Part shown: positions 1 through 7,746 of the stretch, in pieces | Layout: each line of letters opens with the position of its first letter | Position numbering within the stretch: position 1 is the first letter of the stretch | Source of the DNA: SIAQ01 sp963767835 | Lineage (GTDB): Bacteria > Planctomycetota > Planctomycetia > Gemmatales > Gemmataceae | Direction of reading: 5' to 3' | NCBI GenBank assembly: GCA_963767835.1 | Contig: CAVYFY010000015.1 | Coordinates: forward strand, 372,001 to 436,000 | DNA length: 64,000 bases | Notes under the pieces: generated by a model | The model's input: only the letters and a program-made list of their open reading frames with translations | Told to the model about the DNA's origin: nothing | The model's database searches: none | Position numbers and translations under genes: made by a program

Positions 1-334
1 TGCTGCCGTAGGCCGTGACGGAGAACCACTGCATTTGGTCCGGCGTCAGGTAGCTGACGGTGTAGGACGTGGCTCCCTGGGCGACGTGAGCGAGCACCGT
101 GGTAGCGCTGCCGTTCCAGGTGTCGATGAGCGTGCCGAGCGATCCTGCGGGGTTGGTCCAGGTCAGCTTGACCTGCGTGGCCGAGAGAGCGGTCAGTGTG
201 AAGCCCGTGGGCGCGGCGACGGACGGACATTGCCGTTCTTCCAGCACTTCAACCTGGAGCGAGGCGCAGTGCGCCGCCGTCGGGGCGCCGAAGAAGCGCG
301 GGCGGTGTTTCAGGCAAATATCAAAAAGGGACAT
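1..334 (-). CDS. Secreted FN3-domain protein, N-terminal part (3' end off window)
   Basis: Reading the minus strand from ATG at 334 gives 111 residues open to the window edge. Residues about 28-36 read EVLEERQCPS, the planctomycetal 'LExRxxPS' motif found near the N terminus of large surface proteins. It is followed by a fibronectin type III-like stretch (PTGFTLTAL, then QVKLTWTNP). The start is supported by GGGAGG about 6 nt upstream. Likely an exported, structural or adhesive protein of unknown target; the full length cannot be seen. It is divergent from the metalloprotease gene at 2354, with an IS inserted between them. Confidence 0.7.
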   Translation of the reverse strand, partial: MSLFDICLKHRPRFFGAPTAAHCASLQVEVLEERQCPSVAAPTGFTLTALSATQVKLTWTNPAGSLGTLIDTWNGSATTVLAHVAQGATSYTVSYLTPDQMQWFSVTAYGS

Positions 335-591
335 GGCAGAACCTCCCTGTTCCAAGCGTCGGCAAAGTGCCGCGTCAATCCTGAGCGAAAACACAAGTCA
401 GCGCTTATGCCAGCAAATCACTGATTCGTCCAGGTCAATTTTCGCCAGAATTCTTCGCGACCCCGATGGCTGGGGAGCCTGCGTAACATCGGTTCCTCGA
501 TCGGCAGCTCATGCGCCCTAGCTCGCCGTGAAAATCGTTGGTGGATTTTGTGTATTTTCATCGCTTTCTCATGGCGAGCCGGGTAAAAAAT
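335..591. other. Gene-free spacer left of the IS
   Basis: This stretch separates the FN3 gene start from the IS. No convincing gene was found. The last nine bases (583-591, GTAAAAAAT) are the left copy of the IS target duplication. Before insertion this would have been the promoter region shared by the two divergent secreted-protein genes. Confidence 0.5.
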
Positions 592-2235
592 CAGCAATTC
601 CCGGCGAGGGTTTTTGGGTCGGCCCGGTTTTCCTGTTTTATCGCGCGGAGAGCTTGCGGCTTGGGGCGGCGAGGGGATTGCGGAGGTGGCGATCGTGCGT
701 TGGTGCGTATTCATGCTGGCCGACGCTGTTCGGCGCGCACGGCGACCATGGGACACCCTTGTCCTTTACTGGAAGTCGTTCGGATTCGTTCGAGCTGCTC
801 TCAGCTATCCGCTGGGAACGGTCGGCACCTCGACCAACTGAAAGGAGAGCAACACTTCGTACAGATGTCGGATCGATTCCAGACGAAAGCAGTGAAACAG
901 GTGCCGCATGCGTTCCCAAAGTCGACATTTGCGGCCCAGTTTGTTCAGCACGGCTTGAAACAGCGGATCGCATAATTGTTGGGCTTGGTCGACCAAGAAA
1001 GCCAACATCATCAGGAAGGCGAGCACCACCGACAGGTTCTGCTCGCCGTGACCGAAATTATGCTCGAAGTGGTAGCCTTGGTTCTTGAGGGTGTTGAAGG
1101 TTTCGTTTTCGATGCGCCAGCGCGAGCGGCCGCCGCGGACGAGATGGCTGACGGAGGTTTCGTCGAAGGACAGGTCGGTGACCCAACTGAAATGACGGAT
1201 CGGCGTCTTGGAGCCGTGGGGAGGAATTTCCCAATACTCCAGCATCGCGACTTCGAGGTCGGCATGCGATTGGTTGAGGGCGACCTTGGGGAGCCAGCGA
1301 TAGTGATGCAGGGTGCCGTCCGCGTCGACCAGGGTGAGGACTTGGGTTCGGTTTTCTTCGTGGGCTCGTGCCATGTGCTCGAACAGATAGGCATGGCTGC
1401 CTGGCTTGACGCCTAGCAAAAAACGCACGTTCGCGGCCTTCAGGTCCTCCACGTGCGGCGCGTTGGCGCTGAGGGCGTCCTCGACGAAGATGACTTTCAA
1501 ATGCGGATGTTCGCGGCGCAGATCCTTCAACGCCCGCCGCGTGGCGCTGCGTTCGCCGTCGTTCTTGGTGCTGCCGTCTTGCTTGACGATCGGTTCGGGG
1601 CACAGGGGGATGACTTCCTTGTGGTCGGGATGCACCAAGGCCAAGCCCAGCAACTGATGGTAGTAAGTGATGACGCCGTTGCGGCTTTTCTTTTCGAGGC
1701 AACAGGAGCAGTGGATCTTGTCGGAAGCGTGATAGGTGGTGCCATCGGCGGCGATGAGGTAGTGCCCTTGCCAAAAGACAAACGATTCGAGCGCTTTGCC
1801 GCGTTGCAGTTGACGAAAGACGCTGGTGAACGCGGGACGAAGGTTCCGGGGAACGACGGGATCGAGATTGGCTCGCATCTGCGTGTCGCTGAGCGTTTCT
1901 TGGATGCCGAAGAGAGAGGCCAGGTTGAAGGCGTTGCTGCGAGCGTACTCGTCGTAGGCCAAGAGGGAAGCGGATTTGAGAGCGAAAAGAGCATAGCCTC
2001 CCATCAAGACGTCGACTAAAGGGATCTTCGGTTCCTTGCGATGATCGGGAACCTGTCGCAAGTCGGAGCGGACCTGACGAACAAGATTGTCTGCGGAAAG
2101 GTGAATACGCGGCGTGTGCGGTTTCATCGGCGAATCCGTTCGCAGAATGGGTAAGATGGGCGAATAGACTGCTCTATTAGATTACGAACAGCTGCATCGA
2201 ATTTCCAGCGTTTCTGACCGTTCCGGGAATTGCTG
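592..2235 (-). mobile_element. Complete IS element, IS4-like, with target duplication
   Basis: The ends are a perfect 13-bp inverted repeat, CAGCAATTCCCGG at 592-604 and its complement at 2223-2235, with partial similarity further in. The element is flanked by a perfect 9-bp direct repeat, GTAAAAAAT, at 583-591 and 2236-2244. It is 1644 bp long and carries one transposase gene on the minus strand. About 210 bp of non-coding sequence lies between the left end and the transposase stop. A 9-bp duplication fits IS4-type elements. Intact ends and identical flanking repeats suggest a fairly recent insertion. Confidence 0.9.
805..2127 (-). CDS. DDE transposase of the IS element (IS4-like)
   Basis: 440 residues, full length and intact. 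Catalytic DDE candidates are D128 (LIAADGTTYH), D217 (VIFVEDALS) and E340 in RSRWRIENETFNTLKNQG, the conserved C-terminal block of IS4-type enzymes where the R-x-x-IEN glutamate is catalytic. The cluster CSCC near residue 140 may bind metal, but this is not certain. The enzyme cuts and joins the IS ends described for 592-2235. It is the only gene in the element and is uninterrupted, unlike many host genes here, so it may be active. Assignment to IS4 versus a related DDE group is by motif only. Confidence 0.9.
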   Translation of the reverse strand: MKPHTPRIHLSADNLVRQVRSDLRQVPDHRKEPKIPLVDVLMGGYALFALKSASLLAYDEYARSNAFNLASLFGIQETLSDTQMRANLDPVVPRNLRPAFTSVFRQLQRGKALESFVFWQGHYLIAADGTTYHASDKIHCSCCLEKKSRNGVITYYHQLLGLALVHPDHKEVIPLCPEPIVKQDGSTKNDGERSATRRALKDLRREHPHLKVIFVEDALSANAPHVEDLKAANVRFLLGVKPGSHAYLFEHMARAHEENRTQVLTLVDADGTLHHYRWLPKVALNQSHADLEVAMLEYWEIPPHGSKTPIRHFSWVTDLSFDETSVSHLVRGGRSRWRIENETFNTLKNQGYHFEHNFGHGEQNLSVVLAFLMMLAFLVDQAQQLCDPLFQAVLNKLGRKCRLWERMRHLFHCFRLESIRHLYEVLLSFQLVEVPTVPSG

Positions 2236-2353
2236 GTAAAAAATGGGGTTTGGGACGGATAACCAAACAGCGTGACGCCATCGCAAAAATGCGCCGCGCT
2301 TTCCCGCCCTTCGCGGCGAGGTCAACGCGTTTCCTACCACCGGAGATTCACCT

Positions 2354-4240
2354 ATGTCGTGGCTGTCGCGCAGCAAGATCGCTTGTGGACTCATCCTTTC
2401 CGCATTTCTCATCACACCGATGGCCGCGTCGGCACAGACCGGCGCGGTCAAGGGCGATGCGGAATTGGCTGGCTTCAAGACGGTCGAAAATGCCATCACC
2501 ACCACAGTCAAGAAAGCCGGCGTCGCGCAGGTCGGCTCGCCGGGATATCTCGGCGTGCTCGTCGAGGAGAAAGGCGGCAAGCTGATCATCGGCGATGTCG
2601 AAGCGGGCTCCCCCGCGGAAGCTGCCGGGCTTAAATCCGGCGATGTTGTCGCCAAGGTGGACGGCAAAACGGTCAAGTCCTCCGACATCTTCCGCAGTCT
2701 GTTGCAAATGAAATCGGCGGGCGAACCCGTCAAGGTAACCGTCAAGCGCGGCAAGGAAACCAGCGATTTATCGGCTAACTTGATCGCCACCAGCCGTGCC
2801 ATGCAGATGGGTCAAAAACGGGCGGTCCTCGGCGTGCAGATCGACGATGTAACGGACGAGGGCGCCACCCTCAAAACGGTGACCGCGGGATCGCCCGCCG
2901 ACAAGGCTGGCCTGAAAGCCGGCGATACCATCCTCAAAATCGACGGCAAGGCGCTCACCGCCGCAGTCAAGCTCAACGACATCACCGCCCTGCACAAGCC
3001 CGGCGACACGCTCACTCTGCTCGTCGTGCCGAAAGGGGATGACACGGAAAGGGAAATCAAGGTGATGCTCGCCGCCGAGCAGCCGACCGGCAAAGGCAAA
3101 GGCCCCAAGGGCGGTGGCGGCGGCGGTGGGTTCGGCTGGGACACGCGCGCTCCTCGCGTCTGGACCAAGGACACCTATCGCCTTGCCATCGTCGGCATTG
3201 AATATCCCGACGTCAAGCAGAACGACAAGATCACCGGCGAAAACTGGGAGGAGGCCCTCTTCAGCACAAAATCCTACACCACCACCAGCATTACCGGCCA
3301 AAAAGTCCACGGCAGCTTGAACGACTATTATCAGGAACAATCGTTCGGCAAGCTCAAAGTCATCGGCAAGGCGTTCAAGTTCGTCACCGTCACCAAAAAG
3401 CGCAGCGAATACGCCCAGGCAACCGGCGGCGCCAAAACCGCTCCGCTCGCCGAAGCCCTCGACAAACTCTATGCCCGCGACGGCAGGGATTGCCTCAAGG
3501 ATTTCGACGGCATCTTCTTCGTCTATGCCGGCGACCGCGTGCAGACCAACCGCGGCGGACTCTACTGGCCGCACAAGTCGAACTTCAACCACCAGGGTAA
3601 ATCGTGGCCTTACTTCATCGTCCAGGAAGGCGGCGCCAAGATGTGCGACATCAGCGTCATCTGCCACGAGTTCGGCCACATGCTCGGCCTGCCCGATCTC
3701 TATGCCCGGCCCGAGAATCCGGGCTCCGAGGGAGTCGGCGTCTGGTGCGCGATGTCGAACCAAGTTGGCGGCGGTAAGCCCCAGCACTTCTGCGCCTGGT
3801 CCAAGGAGCAACTTGGCTGGATCACGCCGGCCGTGCTCGATCCCACCGTCAAGCAGAAGCTGATCCTCGCTCCGATCGAGACTTCCAAAAAAGAATGCTA
3901 CAAGGTGCTGGCCCGGCCCGACGCCAGCGAATATTTCCTGCTGGAGAACCGCAAGAAGAAGGGATTCGACCAGAGCCTGCCCGCCGAGGGGCTATTGATT
4001 TGGCGCGTGGTGCAAAACCGTCCGATCCTGGAGGAATCGCACGGCGTCGAAGGCCCGAACGGTCCGCGCGTGTTTCTTGATGCGGTGCCGTTCCCCAGCC
4101 CGGCGAACCGCGCCTTTACGCCATTCACGACGCCATCCAGCCGGGCCCAGCTCGGCGGCGGAGCGCCGGTACACATCACCAATATTCGCCGGCTTTCCGA
4201 TGGCCGGATTACATTCTTCATCGGATACGAATACTATTGA
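2354..4240 (+). CDS. Secreted PDZ-domain M6-like metalloprotease
   Basis: 628 residues. A signal peptide covers about 1-28 (ending MAASAQ). Two PDZ domains lie at about 65-135 (YLGVLVEE ... AAGLKSGDVV) and 155-240 (KAGLKAGDTI). A glycine-rich linker (GGGGGG) leads into a metalloprotease domain. The zinc motif HEFGHMLGLPD sits at 438-448, matching the HExxHxxGxxD of M6/immune-inhibitor-A-like peptidases. Start ATG 2354 follows GGAG. Likely a periplasmic or surface protease whose PDZ domains recognise C-terminal peptides; the substrate is unknown. The IS insertion has moved its upstream region away, so expression may be altered. Confidence 0.85.
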   Translation: MSWLSRSKIACGLILSAFLITPMAASAQTGAVKGDAELAGFKTVENAITTTVKKAGVAQVGSPGYLGVLVEEKGGKLIIGDVEAGSPAEAAGLKSGDVVAKVDGKTVKSSDIFRSLLQMKSAGEPVKVTVKRGKETSDLSANLIATSRAMQMGQKRAVLGVQIDDVTDEGATLKTVTAGSPADKAGLKAGDTILKIDGKALTAAVKLNDITALHKPGDTLTLLVVPKGDDTEREIKVMLAAEQPTGKGKGPKGGGGGGGFGWDTRAPRVWTKDTYRLAIVGIEYPDVKQNDKITGENWEEALFSTKSYTTTSITGQKVHGSLNDYYQEQSFGKLKVIGKAFKFVTVTKKRSEYAQATGGAKTAPLAEALDKLYARDGRDCLKDFDGIFFVYAGDRVQTNRGGLYWPHKSNFNHQGKSWPYFIVQEGGAKMCDISVICHEFGHMLGLPDLYARPENPGSEGVGVWCAMSNQVGGGKPQHFCAWSKEQLGWITPAVLDPTVKQKLILAPIETSKKECYKVLARPDASEYFLLENRKKKGFDQSLPAEGLLIWRVVQNRPILEESHGVEGPNGPRVFLDAVPFPSPANRAFTPFTTPSSRAQLGGGAPVHITNIRRLSDGRITFFIGYEYY

Positions 4241-4312
4241 CGTGATCGAAGGATTTTGAACGCCAGCATGGCATTCAAGTCCAGGTTTCCGCAGAAAAAG
4301 ATGCGCCTCGCC

Positions 4313-4341
4313 TTGACGCGTCGGCATCATCGCACTATTTT
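4313..4341 (+). promoter_or_regulatory. Sigma70-like promoter for rpsJ
   Basis: TTGACG at 4313-4318, a 17-bp spacer, then TATTTT at 4336-4341, about 40 bp before the rpsJ start. Spacing is ideal and the -35 matches 5 of 6 consensus bases. This is a motif match only. Confidence 0.5.
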
Positions 4342-4382
4342 AATCGTTCTCGATTGATCGCGTTCTTTTTCGAGGATTGACT

Positions 4383-4716
4383 GTGGCTGGCGCTGCAAGC
4401 GAGAAAATTCGGATTCGCATGGAAGCCTTCGATCATGAAGTGCTCGATCGCACCGCTCATGAGATCGTCGAAACGGCGCAGCGGACCGGCGCTGGTGCAC
4501 GGGCCGATTCCGTTGCCGACGCGGATCGAGCGCTACACCGTGTTGCGCTCGCCGCACATCGACCGGAAGTCGCGCGAGCAATTTGAAATTCGCACGCATA
4601 AACGCCTCATCGATATTTTGCAGCCGACCGGCAAGACTATTGAAGCCCTCAACAAGGGCCTGAGCTTGCCGCCCGGCGTCGATATCAAGATTCGCGTATT
4701 GTCCGGCAACGCGTAA
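4383..4716 (+). CDS. rpsJ: 30S ribosomal protein S10 (frame break near 4491)
   Basis: Small-subunit protein S10, which also pairs with NusB in antitermination. Reading from GTG 4383 (GAGG seven bases upstream) gives MAGAASEKIRIRMEAFDHEV up to AQRTG. The frame then changes and continues LVHGPIPLPTRIERYTVLRS to the stop at 4716. The family's conserved block joins RTGA to V-x-GPIPLPT, so the two halves form one protein of about 110 residues. Loss of two bases in a GC run near 4491 (or one extra base) explains the break. S10 is essential, so an assembly error is far more likely than a dead gene. It is followed by a terminator rather than by rplC. Confidence 0.9.
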
Positions 4717-4731
4717 ATGAAATTGGCCGAT

Positions 4732-4767
4732 CCCAGGCCGTGCCAATGCACGCGGCCTGGGTTTTTT
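4732..4767 (+). terminator. Intrinsic terminator between rpsJ and rplD
   Basis: Perfect 9-bp stem CCCAGGCCG / CGGCCTGGG (4732-4740, 4753-4761) followed by six T. It would end the rpsJ transcript 16 bp after the stop codon and separate it from the rest of the cluster. Confidence 0.85.
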
Positions 4768-4783
4768 ATTCGCTTTGATTGCA

Positions 4784-4823
4784 TTCGTTTAGCGTTCGCA
4801 GGTTCATGCGAATGCCAAACGAA
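4784..4823. repeat. REP-like hairpin, TTTAGCG family, copy 1
   Basis: Arms TTCGTTTAGCGTTCGCA (4784-4800) and TGCGAATGCCAAACGAA (4807-4823) pair at 15 of 17 positions around a 6-nt loop. Related hairpins with the core CGTTTAGCGCTCGC occur at 7678, 11186, 11497, 12656 and 32779. Confidence 0.75.
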
Positions 4824-4848
4824 TTCAGGAAATTGGAAGGGAACCGTC

Positions 4849-5514
4849 GTGGCCAGCGAACCAGTAACGCCGATCAGCCTGCCGGTGATGAACGCGCAGG
4901 GGCAGACCGTGGGGACGGTGGAAGTGGACCCTGCGGACCTGGGCGGCAAGATCAACAAGCAGCTGCTGCACGAAGTCGTGCTCATGTACCTGGCCAACCA
5001 GCGCGCCGGCACCCATTCCACCCTACGCCGCGGCGAAGTCGCGGGCAGCACCAAGAAGCTGTTTCGCCAGAAAGGGACCGGCAACGCCCGCGTCGGCACC
5101 AAGCGCACCAACAAACGCAAGGGCGGCGGCACCGCCAAGGGCCCCAAGCCGCGCGATTACGAGTACCATCTGCCCAGGAAAGCCGTCCAGAGCGCGACAC
5201 GCATGGCCATTCTGAGCCGCCTCAAGGATAACGAAGCGGTTGTTCTGGATGAATTGAAGCTGACGGAAATTCGCACCAAGCCGGTCGCCGACGCCTTGAG
5301 AAGCTTACGGGTCGCCGATAAAACCTGCCTGCTCAGCCTGGGGGCCTCGGACATCGACGCCAACAAGACGATTTACCGATCCGCCCGCAACATCCGCGGC
5401 ATGGCGGTGTTGCCGGCGGCCCAGCTGAATGCATATGAAGTGTTGCGGCCCAAACGGCTCGTCCTGACCAAGGCCGCGCTGCAGGAATTGTGCAAGAACG
5501 CGAAATGGAAATAA
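4849..5514 (+). CDS. rplD: 50S ribosomal protein L4
   Basis: 221 residues from GTG 4849, chosen because GGAAGGG lies 8 bases upstream; the frame is open further up but lacks a better start. Typical L4 blocks are RRGEVAGSTKKLFRQKGTGN, ARVGTKRTNKRKGGGTAKGP and the C-terminal region ending LCKNAKWK. L4 binds 23S rRNA and lines the exit tunnel; in other bacteria it can repress its own operon. rplC, which normally precedes it, is absent here. rplW follows immediately. Confidence 0.93.
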   Translation: MASEPVTPISLPVMNAQGQTVGTVEVDPADLGGKINKQLLHEVVLMYLANQRAGTHSTLRRGEVAGSTKKLFRQKGTGNARVGTKRTNKRKGGGTAKGPKPRDYEYHLPRKAVQSATRMAILSRLKDNEAVVLDELKLTEIRTKPVADALRSLRVADKTCLLSLGASDIDANKTIYRSARNIRGMAVLPAAQLNAYEVLRPKRLVLTKAALQELCKNAKWK

Positions 5515-5529
5515 GTGAGTGGTGATGTC

Positions 5530-5856
5530 ATGGCAGTTGTGAAAAAAGAAAAGAAAGCGTTCGGCCCCGAGCTCGAGCCGCACCAGATTATTCTGGCGCC
5601 GCTGGTGACCGAAAAGGGGACGCACCAATCAACCAATGAGCACCACAACGCCTATTCGTTCGTGGTCAATCTCTGGGCCAACAAGACCCAGATCAAGCAC
5701 GCCGTGCAAGAGCTTTTCAACGTGCGCGTCCTCGCGGTTCGCACCGCGCTTCGGCTCGGCAAGCACCGGCGCTATCGATTCAAGCAGGGCAAGCTGTCGA
5801 ACTGGAAGAAAGCGATCGTGAAGCTGCATCCCGACGACAGGATTGAGTTCTATTGA
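5530..5856 (+). CDS. rplW: 50S ribosomal protein L23
   Basis: 108 residues from ATG 5530; a GTG at 5515, directly after the rplD stop, would add five residues. The family core is clear: IILAPLVTEKGTHQ near the start, then YSFVVNLWANKTQIKHAVQE and VRTALRLGKHRRYRFKQGK. L23 sits at the tunnel exit and is the docking site for trigger factor and SRP. Directly downstream of rplD and presumably co-transcribed. Confidence 0.92.
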   Translation: MAVVKKEKKAFGPELEPHQIILAPLVTEKGTHQSTNEHHNAYSFVVNLWANKTQIKHAVQELFNVRVLAVRTALRLGKHRRYRFKQGKLSNWKKAIVKLHPDDRIEFY

Positions 5857-5950
5857 GGGCCAGCTTTTAGCTCTCAGCCAGCAGCTTTCAGCCGATTCAG
5901 GTTGGATGATCTGGCTGAAAACTAAGGGCTGATAGCTGAGGGCTAGGCAT
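5857..5950. repeat. Imperfect AGCTxxCAGC hairpin in the rplW-rplB spacer
   Basis: The spacer is built from repeated words such as CAGCTTTCAGCC and their complements (GGCTGAAAACTAAGGGCTGATAG). It can fold into a long imperfect hairpin that ends just before the rplB start. Confidence 0.55.
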
Positions 5951-6805
5951 ATGGGCATTCGCTACTACAAGCCGGTGACAGCGGGGCGGCGCGGCGCGTC
6001 GGTCAGCGATTTCGCGGAAATCAGCGATCGCAAGAAAAAGCCGGAGAAGTCGCTGCTGGTGCCGCGCAAAAAGAAGGGGGGGCGCAACTTCCAGGGGATC
6101 GTCACCTCGCGCTTTCGCGGCGGCGGCCACAAGAAGATGTACCGCGTCATCGACTTCAAGCGCATCAAGGACAACGTGTGGGCGTCGGTGGTGGCGATCG
6201 AATATGATCCCAACCGCACCTGCCGGATCGCGCTCTTGCAATACGAGGATGGCGTCAAGGCCTACGTTCTCGCCCCGGATGGGCTCAAGGCCGGAGATCG
6301 CGTGATATCGGGCGAAAGCATTGAGCCGCGCGTTGGGCACTGCATGCCGCTCAGGAAAATTCCCCTGGGTATGAGCGTGCATTGCGTGGAGATGCAGCCG
6401 GGGCGGGGCGGTCAAATCTGCCGCAGCGCCGGGTGTACCGCGACCCTGACCGCGCGTGAAGGCGGTTGGGCGCAAATCACGCTGCCGTCGGGGGAAGTGC
6501 GGCGCATGAGCGCGGAATGTCGGGCCACCATCGGCGTGATCGGCAATTCGGACCACATGAATATCAATCTCGGCAAGGCCGGCCGCAAGCGCTGGATGGG
6601 CCGCAAGCCGCACAATCGCGGCACCTCGCAAAACCCGGTCGATCATCCGATGGGTGGCGGCGAAGGACGCAGCAAGGGCGGTCGGCATCCGTGCGGTCCC
6701 ACCGGCGTGTTGGCCAAGGGGGGCAAGACGCGCAAACGCCGTAAGCCGTCGAATAAATCGATTATTCGGCGCCGTCGACCTGGCCCGCATTACGCGGAAA
6801 AATAA
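5951..6805 (+). CDS. rplB: 50S ribosomal protein L2
   Basis: 284 residues, slightly longer than the usual 273-277. Diagnostic blocks are GGRNFQGIVTSRFRGGGHKK, NRGTSQNPVDHPMGGGEGR and the basic tail KTRKRRKPSNKSIIRRRRPG. L2 binds 23S rRNA near the peptidyl transferase centre. The usual DHPHGGGEGR reads DHPMGGGEGR here. The start ATG 5951 follows a purine-rich stretch (GAGGG). Confidence 0.95.
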   Translation: MGIRYYKPVTAGRRGASVSDFAEISDRKKKPEKSLLVPRKKKGGRNFQGIVTSRFRGGGHKKMYRVIDFKRIKDNVWASVVAIEYDPNRTCRIALLQYEDGVKAYVLAPDGLKAGDRVISGESIEPRVGHCMPLRKIPLGMSVHCVEMQPGRGGQICRSAGCTATLTAREGGWAQITLPSGEVRRMSAECRATIGVIGNSDHMNINLGKAGRKRWMGRKPHNRGTSQNPVDHPMGGGEGRSKGGRHPCGPTGVLAKGGKTRKRRKPSNKSIIRRRRPGPHYAEK

Positions 6806-6884
6806 TGGCCCCGACTGACAATTATTCACTGGCCGAAAGTGAGCTGATTCCTAGCATAATCAGTCACCGATTTGAGGATGGGAA

Positions 6885-7181
6885 ATGGGACGATCGCTGA
6901 AAAAAGGGCCGTACGTGAACGAGCGGTTGCTTGGCAAGGTCGAGAAGCAGCAGCGCACCGGCAGCCGTGAGCCGCTCAAGACCTGGGCGCGCGATTGCAC
7001 GATCGTGCCCGATTTCATCGGCCACACGTTCATGGTCCATAACGGCAAGAATTTCATGAAGCTGTTCGTTACCGAAGATATGGTTGGCCACAAATTGGGC
7101 GAATTCGCGCCGACCCGGCTGTTCAAGGGGCATTCGGGCGGCAAGAAGGCCGCAGCCCCAGCGGCGGCGGGCGGCAAATGA
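6885..7181 (+). CDS. rpsS: 30S ribosomal protein S19
   Basis: 98 residues. It begins MGRSLKKGPYVNERLL, with IVPDFIGHTFMVHNGKNF and GHKLGEFAPTRLFKGH, all hallmark S19 blocks, then a short Ala/Gly tail. S19 contacts the 16S rRNA head with S13. The start follows GAGGATGGG. A tRNA gene, not rplV, comes next. Confidence 0.95.
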   Translation: MGRSLKKGPYVNERLLGKVEKQQRTGSREPLKTWARDCTIVPDFIGHTFMVHNGKNFMKLFVTEDMVGHKLGEFAPTRLFKGHSGGKKAAAPAAAGGK

Positions 7182-7195
7182 GGTGTGATGAATAT

Positions 7196-7267
7196 CCCGG
7201 GGTGGAGCAGTGGTAGCTCGCCAGGCTCATAACCTGGAGGTCGCAGGTTCAAATCCTGCCCCCGGAA
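7196..7267 (+). tRNA. Initiator tRNA-fMet (CAT anticodon)
   Basis: The cloverleaf can be drawn by eye: acceptor 7196-7202 with 7260-7266, D stem GAGC/GCTC, anticodon stem CCAGG/CCTGG around CTCATAA, T arm GCAGG-TTCAAAT-CCTGC, discriminator A at 7267. Position 1 is C and position 72 is A, the unpaired 1-72 ends that mark bacterial initiator tRNA. The usual three G-C pairs at the base of the anticodon stem are AGG/CCT here. No CCA is encoded. It lies inside the ribosomal operon between rpsS and rplV on the same strand. Confidence 0.9.
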
Positions 7268-7293
7268 TTGAACTGGCTTGTGAAAGGTAAGCG

Positions 7294-7653
7294 ATGGATT
7301 ATCCGGCAAAACACCGCTTCGCGGACATGAACGCCCGCAAGATCAGGCAATTCGCCGATCTGATTCGCGGACGCGCGGCGGACGAAGCGCTTGAGCTTCT
7401 TCGCTTTTATCCGAACAAAGGCGCCCGCCTGTTGGAAGCGGTGCTGAAAAGCGCCATGGGCAACGCCGAGGACCGCGGCGCTCGCGACAAGGACGAGCTC
7501 GTCGTCATCGAATCGCGCGTGGACGGCGGTCCGATCATGAAGCGATTCCAGCCGCGCGCCCGCGGGTCGGCCTTCCCGATCAAACGGCGTTATGCCCATA
7601 TTGTCGTCGTCTTATCCGACCTGGCCGAGGAACCGGCGGAGGTCGCGCAGTAA
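7294..7653 (+). CDS. rplV: 50S ribosomal protein L22
   Basis: 119 residues. The blocks HRFADMNARKIRQFADLIRG and RYAHIVVVLSD, with the loop residues RFQPRARGSAFPIKRR between, are those of L22, which lines the exit tunnel. ATG 7294 follows GAAAGG. It begins 27 bases after the tRNA, so the transcript must be processed around that tRNA. Confidence 0.93.
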   Translation: MDYPAKHRFADMNARKIRQFADLIRGRAADEALELLRFYPNKGARLLEAVLKSAMGNAEDRGARDKDELVVIESRVDGGPIMKRFQPRARGSAFPIKRRYAHIVVVLSDLAEEPAEVAQ

Positions 7654-7677
7654 TCGAATTGCCGCCCGATTTGGCCT

Positions 7678-7724
7678 CTTGCGGCTTGGCGCTCGCAGGT
7701 TTCACCCGAGCGCTTAGCCGCAAG
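7678..7724. repeat. REP-like hairpin, TTTAGCG family, copy 2
   Basis: Arms CTTGCGGCTTGGCGCTCG (7678-7695) and CGAGCGCTTAGCCGCAAG (7707-7724) pair at 16 of 18 positions. It lies in the rplV-rpsC spacer. Confidence 0.7.
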
Positions 7725-7746
7725 CGGCGTTAGTGGAGTGTGCTTC

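Noticed and set aside
418..756. Small minus-strand frame crossing the left IS end
   Set aside because: It spans the insertion boundary, so it cannot be an old gene, and shows no family signal.
4383..4716. Programmed frameshifting in rpsJ
   Set aside because: No slippery heptamer or stimulatory structure at 4491, and many other genes in the window show unrelated breaks; an assembly indel is simpler.
5897..6829. Long open frame opposite rplB
   Set aside because: Antisense shadow of a highly conserved ribosomal gene; composition and lack of any family signal argue against it.
6860..7309. Minus-strand frame covering the tRNA (contains GFEPATSGYEPG-like text)
   Set aside because: This kind of peptide is the usual translation of the antisense strand of a tRNA gene.
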